Assembly (NCBI RefSeq): GCF_002979775.1
Contig: NZ_PCPR01000035.1
Span: 1-34,737, forward strand
Reading direction: 5' to 3'
DNA: 34,737 nt
From: Arthrobacter sp. MYb23
Lineage (GTDB): Bacteria; Actinomycetota; Actinomycetes; Actinomycetales; Micrococcaceae
Shown: positions 15,075 through 23,355 of the stretch, piece after piece
How the letters are laid out: each line of letters begins with the position of its first letter
Numbering within the stretch: position 1 is the stretch's first letter
Notes under the pieces: model-generated
Told to the model about the DNA's origin: nothing
The model's database searches: none
Seen by the model: only the letters and a program-made list of their open reading frames with translations
Program-made: the position numbers and the translations under genes

Positions 15075-17915
15075 GTGGCTTCTCTTGATGTGTCTGGCTT
15101 CCGCGCTGCGGTGCAGGATCCCGCCGCCGTAAGTATCCGGGCCATCGATCTTCACGCGAACGCCCATGATGCCTCGCATTTCCTGTTGATCCCCCAGGCT
15201 GTGGTCACGGCTGAGAGCGCCGCCGACGTCGGAGGTTTGCTGCGTGCCAGCGCAGCTCAGGGCGTGCCGCTCACGTTCCGTTCCGGCGGTACCAGCCTCA
15301 GCGGACAGGCTGTCACCGATGGTGTGCTGGTGGATGTTCGCCGGAACTTCAGGAACATTGAAGTGCTCGACGACGGCGCCCGGGTCCGCGTCCAGCCAGG
15401 CGTTACCGTTCGGGCACTGAATGCGAGGCTCGCACGCTAAGGCCGGAAGTTCGGGCCGGATCCGGCCAGCGAGGCGGCGTGCACGGTGGGCGGGGTGGTA
15501 GCCAACAATTCCTCGGGCATGAATTGCGGCACCGTGGATAACACGTACCGCACCTTGGAGTCCCTGACCGTAGTGCTGCCTTCGGGGACGGTCATCGACA
15601 CCGGGGCGCCGGACGCCGGGGAAAAGCTCCGCACCGTTGAGCCGGAGCTGTACCAGGGCCTGGCACGGCTGGCCGAGCGGGTTCGGAGCAACCCGGACTC
15701 TGCCCAGCGGATCCGGCAGCAGTTTTCCATGAAGAACACCATGGGCTACGGGCTGAACTCCCTGCTGGATTTCCGGGACCCGATACAGATCATGGCGCAT
15801 CTGATCATCGGCAGCGAAGGCACCCTGGGATTCGTGGCTGAGGCGGTCTTCCGCACCATTCCGCGGCTCCAGCATGCTGCGACGGGTCTGTTGGTCTTCC
15901 CGGATCTTGAGGCAGCAAACGCAGCGCTGCCCATGCTGGTGGAAACGGGAGCCGCCACCATTGAACTCATGGATGCGTTGTCCCTGAAGGTGGGCCAGAC
16001 GCTCAAGGGAACGCCCGCCGTCGTCCATGACATAGCGGTCCGTGACCATGCCGCCCTCCTGGTGGAGTACTCCGCAGGCAGCGCCGGCGAGCTGGAAGAG
16101 CTTCAAGGGCACGGTTCGGAAATCCTGCAGGGCCTTGGCTTGTCCGCCCCGGCGCGATTCACCGCCGATCCACGGGAGCGCGGTCAGTTGTGGCAACTGC
16201 GCAAGGGACTTTATGCTTCCGTGGCCGGCGCTCGCCCTCAAGGCACCACAGCACTGTTGGAAGACATTGTGGTGCCGGTGCCCGTGCTGGGCCGCACTAG
16301 CAGGGGCCTCATAGGGCTGTTTGAAAAATACAACTACAGCAACAGTGTGATCTTCGGCCATGCCAAGGACGGCAACGTCCACTTCATGCTGACCGACGGC
16401 TTTGCCTCGACCTCGGAATTGGACCGTTACAGCGCCTTCACCGAGGACATGGTGGACCTGGTCCTTGCCGAAGGAGGATCACTGAAGGCCGAGCACGGCA
16501 CGGGGCGGGTCATGGCCCCGTTCGTCCGCCGGCAATACGGCGACGAGCTCTACGACGTCATGCGCACCATCAAGCGCCTCTTCGACCCCGCCGGCATGCT
16601 GAACCCCGGTGTGGTGATGGATGAGGACCCAGTGGCGCACCTCCGGCACATCAAGACAGCGCCGCCCGTGGCGGAAGAAGTGGACCGCTGCGTTTCCTGC
16701 GGCTATTGCGAGCCGGTGTGTCCCAGCAAGGACATCACTCTCACGCCGCGCCAGAGAATCGTCACGCTGCGTGCTATCGAATCTGCGCGATTGGCCGGGG
16801 ACGTGGCCTTGGTGAAAGAGCTGGAGCGGGATTACGGGTACGAGTCGGTGGACACCTGCGCCGTGGACGGCATGTGCCAAACTGCCTGCCCAGTGGACAT
16901 CAACACAGGTTCGCTGGTGAAGCGCCTGAGGAAGAACGACGCCGGCAAACTCACCAACGGTGCGTGGAACGCCGCAGCCAAGCATTGGGAAGGTGTCACC
17001 CGCGGCGCGGCTCTTGCGTTGATGGTGGTGGACAAGGTTCCTGCGGCCGTGATCATGCCGCCCAACAAGGCAGCGCGGGCGGTCTTGGGCGCAGATACCG
17101 TGCCGCTCTATTCTGTGGAGCTTCCAGGGGGAGGTCCAGTGCGAAAACGCCCTATCCCCGCAGGGCCGGTTGACGCCGTGTACTTCCCCGCCTGCGTCAA
17201 CACCATGTTCGGGCCCGCGGGGTCCGGCCCGGCAGGTGCGCCCGAATCGCCCGGCCGCGGCGTGCAGTACAGCTTGGAGCAGCTTGCTGCCCGGGCAGGC
17301 CTCACGCTTTTGGTGCCGCAAGGTATCGACGGCCTGTGCTGCGGCACGCCGTGGTCCTCTAAAGGGATGGTCGATGGTCTGGAAACCATGAAAGCCAAAA
17401 CTGCTGGAGCACTCCGGGCAGCAACCCGTGACGGCGAGCTGCCCATCGTCTGCGATGCGTCGTCCTGCACGGAAGGCCTGCGCCAGGCGGTGGAATCCGA
17501 AGTCCCGGCAGAGGGCCGGCTTCCCCTGCGAATCGTTGACGCCGTGGACTTTGCCGCCGAACGGATACTGCCCCGGTTGCCCGATCACCAAAAGCTCCCA
17601 TCATTGGCGCTGCACCCCACCTGCTCCTCTACGCGGATGGGTCTCAATGATGCGCTGGGAGTGGTGGCCGGGGCCGTGGCGGAGCGTGTGGACATCCCCG
17701 AAAACTGGGGTTGCTGTGCGTTCGCCGGCGACAGGGGCATGTTGCATCCGGAACTGACGGCATCGGCAACCGCACGTCAGGCAGCGGACGTGGCGGACAT
17801 GGACGCTGCTGCCCACGCCTCCTGCAACAGAACCTGCGAACTGGGCATGACGCGGGCCACCGGCTCCCAGTACCGGCATGTGCTGGAGCTGCTGGAAGAG
17901 GTGACCCGGCCATGA
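15075..17915 (+). pseudogene. FAD-linked oxidase/Fe-S fusion (D-lactate dehydrogenase-like), internal stop
   Basis: A single reading frame for a large FAD-binding oxidase fused to a Fe-S and CCG-domain reductase, the GlcD-GlcF fusion type that oxidises D-lactate or glycolate at the membrane. It is interrupted by TAA at 15438-15440. Around the stop the frame reads NARLAR-stop-GRKFGPDPASEAACTVGGVVANNSSGM; a Tyr is expected there, so one base change (TAC or TAT to TAA) explains it. Before it: the FAD loop RSGGTSLSGQ. After it: SEGTLGFVAEAVF, EHGTGRVMAPFV, two ferredoxin clusters CVSCGYCEPVCPSKD and CAVDGMCQTACPVD, and CCG motifs CCGTPWSSKGM and WGCCAFAGDRG. The remaining ~825 codons are intact, so the lesion is recent, a sequencing error or a recoded stop. 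The start (GTG 15075 or TTG 15060) is uncertain. Confidence 0.85.
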
Positions 17916-17930
17916 CTGAACAAGCGGGTT

Positions 17931-19679
17931 TTACTCGACGAGCTTGCCGGCCACCGAGTCGTCCGCGTTTGCCTCGGCGAGGGCTCGGAAGGAATCCGGA
18001 GCCGGCGGAAGACTCTCGAACCTGACGCCCTCATCTGTTGACCAGATAAAGTTCCCCTGCAAGGTGGGATCTGCCTCCGGGAAGTCAGCACGGTTGTGGG
18101 CTCCGCGGGTTTCGCGGCGTTCAAGAGCGCACTCCAGGGTGGCTCGTGCTGCCAGGAGGGAGCCGAGGAGGTCGTAGGCGTGGGCCAGATCATCGAACCC
18201 TGCGATGTCCGGGTGGGCTGTGACCAACTGGGCGCGTTCCTCCAAAGCCGTCAGCTTCTCAAGTCCTCGTTCCAGTCCCTGTTCAGTGCGCACTACCCCG
18301 GCGTGTTCGGTCATGAGGTTGCGCAGTTCACGCTGCAGCCGCCGTGCGGACTCTCTGCCGCGGTCACTGAGCAGTGACTGCATTTCCCCGCGCGCTATTC
18401 CGACTGCGGCCGGATCCCGGACGAGGTGGGTGAGTGAACGGACGTAGTGGGCCACATGCTCGCCGGTAATACGTCCGTAAACGAGCAGCTCGATCAGTGA
18501 GTTGCCGCCGAGGCGGTTGGCGCCGTGCAGCCCGGAAGATGCCTCGCCGATAGCGTAGAGGCCGTTCACTCCCGTTCCGTGGTCCTCTGGTGCCACCCAC
18601 ACCCCACCCATCGAGTAGTGAGCGGTGGGCGCAATTTCGATTTTTTGGGTGGTGATGTCCAACATCTGCAGGTCGATCAGGGTGCGGTAGACCCTGGGCA
18701 GCTTTTCCATAATGGTTTCCCGCGGCAGGTGGGAGACGTCCAGGTAGACGCCGCCCTTCTCTGTCCCTCGACCTTCGGCGACCTCGGTGAATGCGGCCAG
18801 AGCAACCCTGTCCCGGGTGGAAAGTTCCATGCGCTCGGGGTCGTAGCGTTCCATGAAACGCTCACCGAGGGCGTTGGTGAGGATGCCTCCCTCTCCTCGC
18901 GCCGCCTCGGAGACCAAGGTGCCGGCGGCGTCGTCGGGCTCCAAGAGGCCGGAAGGGTGGAACTGGACTAGCTCGGCGTCGCGGATCTTGGCTCCGGCCA
19001 GCGCAGCCAGCCGGAAGGAGTCCCCGGTGTTCTCATCGCGCCGGGAAGAGGTGTGCCGCCAGATGCGGGTATGTCCGCCTGCGGCCAGGATCACCGCGTC
19101 GGCGTGGATCTGCACGGGGGTGCCGTCCACGACGTCGAATCCATAGGCTCCGAAGACGGTGCCGTCGGCCACGAGCAACCGGGTGATGTAGACGGTGTCG
19201 ATGATGGGCACGTTCAACTCTGCGGCCCGGCGCATGAGGGTGCGCTGGATCTCCAAGCCGGTGTAGTCACCGGCGTAGGCTGTGCGGCGATACTTGTGGG
19301 CGCCGAAGAAGCGCTGTGAGATGCGTCCATCCTCCTCCCGGGCGAAGGGCATTCCCCACTGTTCAAGGTCCTCGATGCCACGGGCGGCGTTGCGGGCAAC
19401 TGTCTCGACGATGGACGGATCGGCAAGGAAGTAGGACTCCCGCAGGGTATCGGCGGCATGCTGCTGCCAGCTGTCCTGAGGGTCCATGGTGCCCAAAGCA
19501 GCGTTGATGCCACCGGCGGCGAGGCTCGTGTGGGCGTCGTGCTTGCGACGCTTGCCCACCGCCAGCACCTGCACTCCTTGCTGGGCGAGTTCAATGGAGG
19601 CGCGCAGGCCGGCACCGCCGGTTCCGATAACCAGCACGGTGGTGGACATGAGGCGTTCTGGAGTGGTGTTGAGGTTCAT
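17931..19679 (-). CDS. Fumarate reductase/succinate dehydrogenase flavoprotein-like (SdhA/FrdA/NadB family)
   Basis: A 582-residue FAD enzyme of the succinate dehydrogenase/fumarate reductase/L-aspartate oxidase family. The dinucleotide fold VIGTGGAGLRASIELAQQG is followed by HTSLAAGGINAALG (flavin attachment region), RRTAYAGDYTG, ELVQFHPSGL with VSEAARGEGG (substrate site), TAHYSMGGVWV, and GLYAIGEASSGLHGANRLGGNSLIE. The C-terminal helical domain LQRELRNLMTEHAGVVRTE is SdhA-like rather than NadB-like. No iron-sulfur or membrane-anchor subunit gene lies nearby, so it may work with other partners or as a soluble reductase. Starts at ATG 19679 or 19649 (MSTTVLVIGTG) are both possible, without clear ribosome sites. 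It is convergent with the broken oxidase gene (15-bp gap) and divergent from a LysR gene. Confidence 0.88.
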   Translation of the reverse strand: MNLNTTPERLMSTTVLVIGTGGAGLRASIELAQQGVQVLAVGKRRKHDAHTSLAAGGINAALGTMDPQDSWQQHAADTLRESYFLADPSIVETVARNAARGIEDLEQWGMPFAREEDGRISQRFFGAHKYRRTAYAGDYTGLEIQRTLMRRAAELNVPIIDTVYITRLLVADGTVFGAYGFDVVDGTPVQIHADAVILAAGGHTRIWRHTSSRRDENTGDSFRLAALAGAKIRDAELVQFHPSGLLEPDDAAGTLVSEAARGEGGILTNALGERFMERYDPERMELSTRDRVALAAFTEVAEGRGTEKGGVYLDVSHLPRETIMEKLPRVYRTLIDLQMLDITTQKIEIAPTAHYSMGGVWVAPEDHGTGVNGLYAIGEASSGLHGANRLGGNSLIELLVYGRITGEHVAHYVRSLTHLVRDPAAVGIARGEMQSLLSDRGRESARRLQRELRNLMTEHAGVVRTEQGLERGLEKLTALEERAQLVTAHPDIAGFDDLAHAYDLLGSLLAARATLECALERRETRGAHNRADFPEADPTLQGNFIWSTDEGVRFESLPPAPDSFRALAEANADDSVAGKLVE

Positions 19680-19750
19680 GATGCCAACGCTAGAAGGGGC
19701 GGCGTGATGTTTCCAATGAATTGTTTGACTGAAGTCGATGCGTTTAGGCT

Positions 19751-20692
19751 ATGACCATGAAGCTAGAGCAGTTGCGCTCCTTCGAGGCGATCGCCCGAGT
19801 GGGTCATTTCACACGCGCGGCCGAGCAGCTGTATCTCGCGCAACCTTCCCTCAGCAGGCAGATCGCGGCGCTGGAGGCCGATCTGGGAGTGGCTCTTTTC
19901 CACCGCGGACCGTCCGGGGCGACCCTGACGAATGCGGGGGAGCTCCTCCTGCCCATCGCCCGGCGCATGCTCGGCGACGCACAAACCGCGCGGGAGCAGA
20001 TGAACGAGCTCGCAGGGTTGCGCCGTGGCCGCATTCGCCTGGGCGCCCCACCTACCCTCTGCGTCTCATTGGTGGCCGATGTGCTGACCTCTTTCCGAAG
20101 CGCGTATCCCGGAATTGAATTGCACATCACCGAAGGTGGTTCCCGTTTCCTGGTGGGTGCACTCAATGAAAGCGCGCTGGACCTGGCTCTGGTGGTCACC
20201 CGTGGAACGGACCCGGCCGTGCAGGGCACTGAACTGATTCCGTTGCTGACCGAGGAACTGGTGGTGGTCTCCGCCGCTGGATCGTCGTTGCCCGAAGAAC
20301 TCACTTTGGAAGAGCTGGCGCGCATTCCGCAGGTCGCCTTCAACCGAAGCTACGATCTGCGGATGGCTACCGAGGCTGCCTTCGCCGCCAGAGGCCTGGA
20401 ACCGGTGATCGCCGTCGAAGGGGCCGAAATGGATGCCGTGCTGCGGTTCGTTGAACGGGGACTGGGCGTCGCGGTGGTGCCGGCAATGGTTGTCATTGGC
20501 CGGCCCGGACTGCGCAGTGCCCGCCTGATCAACCCCGCACTGACAAGAACGGTCAATCTGGCCCGACGTAACGACATTGGCCCTTCAGCAGCCACAGCCG
20601 CAATGCAGGAGTTGATCTTCAGCACCGTGGACCGGCTGGCGGCACCCGGCACCGAGCTTGCCCGCCTGGTCACGCCCACGCGACGCCACTGA
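19751..20692 (+). CDS. LysR-family transcriptional regulator
   Basis: A DNA-binding regulator of 313 residues. The N-terminal winged helix MKLEQLRSFEAIARVGHFTRAAEQLYLAQPSLSRQIAALEADLG is textbook LysR. The remainder is a periplasmic-binding-protein-like effector domain starting near GRIRLGAPPTLCVSLV. It diverges from the SdhA-like flavoprotein across about 70 bases, the usual LysR arrangement, so it probably controls that gene with an organic acid as co-inducer (inference). The start may be ATG 19751 or ATG 19757 (MKLEQL). Its end is only six bases from the convergent malate dehydrogenase stop, so no room exists for a separate terminator. Confidence 0.93.
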   Translation: MTMKLEQLRSFEAIARVGHFTRAAEQLYLAQPSLSRQIAALEADLGVALFHRGPSGATLTNAGELLLPIARRMLGDAQTAREQMNELAGLRRGRIRLGAPPTLCVSLVADVLTSFRSAYPGIELHITEGGSRFLVGALNESALDLALVVTRGTDPAVQGTELIPLLTEELVVVSAAGSSLPEELTLEELARIPQVAFNRSYDLRMATEAAFAARGLEPVIAVEGAEMDAVLRFVERGLGVAVVPAMVVIGRPGLRSARLINPALTRTVNLARRNDIGPSAATAAMQELIFSTVDRLAAPGTELARLVTPTRRH

Positions 20693-20698
20693 TGGGCA

Positions 20699-21685
20699 TC
20701 AGATCAAGCCGAGCTCAGCCACGGCAGCCCGCTCGTCGGAAAGCTCAGCGGCTGTAGCGTCCATCTTCCCGCGGCTGAACTCGTTCACTTCCAGTCCTTG
20801 AACAATTTCCCAGTCTCCGCCCGAGGTAGTCACTGGGTATGAATAGATGAGACCTTCGGGCACCCCATATGATCCGTCGGAGGCAACAGCCATCGAAACC
20901 CAATCGTCGTCGGGGGTGCCGAGAAGCCAATCGCGGGCTGCATCAATGGTTGCCGACGCTGCCGATGCCGCGGAGGACGCACCCCGGGCATCGATGATCG
21001 CTGAACCTCGCCGGGCAACAGTGGGGATGAAGTCGTTCTCGATCCACTCCTGATCGTTCACTACCTCGGCCGCGTTTCTGCCGGAGACCTCGGCGTTGAA
21101 GATGTCCGGGTACTGCGTTGCGGAGTGATTTCCCCAGACAGTCATTTTGCGGATATCTCCGACGCCGACGTTGGCTTTTTTAGCAAGCTGTCCCAGGGCG
21201 CGGTTGTGATCCAATCGTGTCAGGGCGCTGAACCGAGCGGCGGGGATGTCCGGGGCGTTGCTCATCGCAATCAGGGCGTTGGTGTTGGCCGGATTGCCCG
21301 TCACGCCGATGCGGACGTCGTCGGCCGCGACCCGGTTCAGTGCCTGGCCTTGTGCTGTGAAAATGGCACCATTGGCGCTGAGCAGCTCGCCGCGCTCCAT
21401 GCCCTTGGAACGCGGACGGGCACCCACGAGCAGGGCAAGGTTGACGCCGTCGAAAATATGGTCGGCGTCGTCGCCGATTTCCACCGAGTCGAGTGTGGGA
21501 AACGCGCAGTCGTCCAGCTCCATCACCACACCTTCCAGCGCCTTCAAAGCGGGGGTGATTTCCAGAAGCCTGAGTTGAACTGGAGTATCAGCGCCGAAGA
21601 GGGCGCCACTGGCGATCCGGAAGAGGAGGCTGTAGCCGATCTGGCCGGCCGCGCCAGTCACGGCGATCTTGATGGGCGTGTTCAC
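20699..21685 (-). CDS. mdh: Malate dehydrogenase
   Basis: A cytosolic NAD-dependent enzyme of 328 residues interconverting malate and oxaloacetate in the TCA cycle; of the group-1 (cytosolic-type) bacterial MDH family. Motifs: TGAAGQIGYSLLFRIASG (NAD fold), GARPRSKGMERGELL (substrate-binding Arg loop), GNPANTNALI, the catalytic Asp in LTRLDHNRALGQLA, and the catalytic His in WGNHSATQYPD. The start is a GTG at 21685 with AAGGAG eight bases upstream. It is monocistronic, convergent with the LysR gene and divergent from the flavin monooxygenase gene. In context it continues the route fumarate, malate, oxaloacetate fed by AspA. Confidence 0.96.
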   Translation of the reverse strand: MNTPIKIAVTGAAGQIGYSLLFRIASGALFGADTPVQLRLLEITPALKALEGVVMELDDCAFPTLDSVEIGDDADHIFDGVNLALLVGARPRSKGMERGELLSANGAIFTAQGQALNRVAADDVRIGVTGNPANTNALIAMSNAPDIPAARFSALTRLDHNRALGQLAKKANVGVGDIRKMTVWGNHSATQYPDIFNAEVSGRNAAEVVNDQEWIENDFIPTVARRGSAIIDARGASSAASAASATIDAARDWLLGTPDDDWVSMAVASDGSYGVPEGLIYSYPVTTSGGDWEIVQGLEVNEFSRGKMDATAAELSDERAAVAELGLI

Positions 21686-21912
21686 GTCACGTTCTCCTTG
21701 CTGATCGGGTCTTGCCGATGAGGCTTTGCGGGCTGTGAGTCATCCTGCCACAGAGCCATGGCGTGGCCCATTACTGAATCATAATTTCCGATGTGATTGC
21801 GCTGTTTTATTCGCTATGCAGATGCACTTGTGCACGTGAGAATGAATTAACCGTCACAGAAAAGGGCCGCAGCAGCCAGCTCGCTGCGACCTTTCGCCAC
21901 ATAGGAGATCAC
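21686..21912 (+). promoter_or_regulatory. Divergent mdh/monooxygenase intergenic region with leader hairpin
   Basis: Contains TGCAC-TT-GTGCA near 21823-21834 as an inverted repeat, and a nested hairpin: AAAGG (21861-21865) with CCTTT (21890-21894), enclosing CGCAGC (21868-21873) with GCTGCG (21883-21888). The hairpin sits only 18 bases before the ATG at 21913 and has no upstream plus-strand gene to terminate, so it is a leader structure. A strong AGGAGAT ribosome site follows at 21903. Confidence 0.45.
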
Positions 21913-23190
21913 ATGTCAAGCCAAGAGGTTGAGGTCCTCATCGTAGGCGCAGGCCAGGCCGGGGTAGCGATGAGCGAGCACCTGAGCGAGCGGGGAATTC
22001 CCCACATCGTCCTGGAACGCCACCGCATTGCCGAGCGGTGGCGTTCAATGAGGTGGGACTCCCTGGTTGCCAATGGACCCGCATGGCACGACCGCTTCCC
22101 GGGCCTGCAATTCACCGACATCGAGCCCGGTTCGTTCCCCTCCAAAGAGCAGGTAGCGGACTACTTCGTGGCGTACGCCGAGAAGATCGGCGCGCCCATC
22201 CGCTGCGGCGTCGAGGTCAGGTCCGTGCGCAGAAACGTCGGTGCGCCGGGCTTCCACGTACAAACATCCGACGGCGAGTACAACGCACGCTACGTCGTCG
22301 CCGCCACAGGGCCGTTCCAGCGGCCGGTGATCCCCGCCGTCGTTCCTGAAACTGACGGCCTGATGCAGATGCACTCAAGCTCGTACCGCAACCCCGGCCA
22401 ACTGCCGCAAGGTGCAGTACTGGTGGTGGGGGCCGGTTCCTCGGGCGTGCAGATTGCCGCGGAGATCCAGCGTTCAGGCCGCCAGGTGTACCTCTCGGTT
22501 GGCCCGCACGACCGGCCCCCGCGGAACTACCGTGGCCGGGACTTCTGCTGGTGGCTGGGTGTGCTGGGCAAGTGGGACGCTTCCACGCCCGCTCTGGGCG
22601 CCGAGCATGTGACCATCGCGGTCAGCGGGGCAGAGGGTGGCCACACCGTGGATTTCCGGGCGCTCGCCGAGAACGGAATCAAGCTCGTGGGACGGACCAT
22701 GGAGCTTCAGGACGGCACCATGCGCTTCGCGGACGATCTCCGTACCAACATCGCGAACGGCGATGCCCACTACTTGGAGTTGCTCGACGAAGCTGACGCC
22801 TACGTGGAACGCAATGGCCTGGACCTGCCGGAGGAACCTGAAGCCCGCTTCCTCAGGCCGGACCCGGAGAGCCTCACCAACCCCCTCCGCGAGCTGGACC
22901 TGGCCGGAGCTGGAGTTACGTCCATCGTGTGGGCAACTGGCTTCGCCGTGGACTACAGCTGGCTGCAAGTGGACGCCTTCGACGCCAAAGGAAAGCCGCT
23001 GCAGCAACGCGGCGTATCCACGGAGCCGGGCGTGTATTTCCTGGGGCTGCCATGGCAGTCACGCCGTGGATCCAGCTTCATCTGGGGTGTCTGGCACGAT
23101 GCAAAGTACGTTGCAGACCAGATCACCATCCAGCGGAGCTACCTCACCCACAATGAGCAGGATGCGTTGGTGGCGAGCGGAGCCGTCTGA
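21913..23190 (+). CDS. Flavin-containing monooxygenase-like NAD(P)/FAD protein
   Basis: A soluble flavoprotein of 425 residues with two dinucleotide folds: FAD at LIVGAGQAGVAMSEHL near the N-terminus and NADP(H) at VLVVGAGSSGVQIAAEI in the middle. Its layout is that of the CzcO/FMO-like family, and WATGFAVDYSWL is the family's ATG-type motif near the end. The diagnostic FMO motif FxGxxxHxxxY appears only in degenerate form (LMQMHSSSYRN), so it may be a monooxygenase or a related oxidoreductase. The start at ATG 21913 has AGGAGAT correctly spaced; the frame is open further upstream through the leader. Substrate unknown. The gene is monocistronic with a T-tract terminator at 23212. Confidence 0.88.
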   Translation: MSSQEVEVLIVGAGQAGVAMSEHLSERGIPHIVLERHRIAERWRSMRWDSLVANGPAWHDRFPGLQFTDIEPGSFPSKEQVADYFVAYAEKIGAPIRCGVEVRSVRRNVGAPGFHVQTSDGEYNARYVVAATGPFQRPVIPAVVPETDGLMQMHSSSYRNPGQLPQGAVLVVGAGSSGVQIAAEIQRSGRQVYLSVGPHDRPPRNYRGRDFCWWLGVLGKWDASTPALGAEHVTIAVSGAEGGHTVDFRALAENGIKLVGRTMELQDGTMRFADDLRTNIANGDAHYLELLDEADAYVERNGLDLPEEPEARFLRPDPESLTNPLRELDLAGAGVTSIVWATGFAVDYSWLQVDAFDAKGKPLQQRGVSTEPGVYFLGLPWQSRRGSSFIWGVWHDAKYVADQITIQRSYLTHNEQDALVASGAV

Positions 23191-23211
23191 CGCCTGACGC
23201 CAAGAGCAGAA

Positions 23212-23245
23212 GGGGACCACGCCAAGCAGGCGTGGTCCCCTTTTT
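23212..23245 (+). terminator. Rho-independent terminator after monooxygenase gene
   Basis: Perfect 12-bp stem GGGGACCACGCC/GGCGTGGTCCCC with an AAGCA loop (23224-23228), followed by TTTTT at 23241-23245. This is the clearest intrinsic terminator in the window. Confidence 0.93.
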
Positions 23246-23282
23246 GCTGCTGTTAGGTCTCGCGGCCACCGCTAGAGCCGGC

Positions 23283-23326
23283 AAGGCCCGACGGCGGCAC
23301 TCGCGTGAGTGCCGCCGTCGGGCCTT
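23283..23326 (-). terminator. Terminator after aspA
   Basis: Perfect 20-bp stem (23283-23302 with 23307-23326) and a GCGT loop. AA/TT at the base of the stem lets it work both ways; it lies just beyond the aspA stop. Its CGACGGCGG core is shared with the other convergent-gene hairpins in the window. Confidence 0.85.
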
Positions 23327-23355
23327 TACGTATTGTTGCGTGCGCAGTTATCCGG

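Noticed and set aside
15060..15440. The 5' part of the FAD oxidase as a separate small gene
   Set aside because: It is the same reading frame as the downstream part, and the protein has only the first half of the FAD domain; a single internal stop explains it better than two genes.
17912..18025. ATG overlapping the oxidase stop (MTEQAGFTRRACRPPS) as a short downstream gene
   Set aside because: Almost all of it is antisense to the SdhA-like gene and its Arg/Pro-rich composition is that of a shadow frame.
21818..21830. 13-base sequence GCAGATGCACTTG shared with 28135-28147
   Set aside because: Both copies lie upstream of genes, but a shared 13-mer is expected several times by chance in 35 kb.
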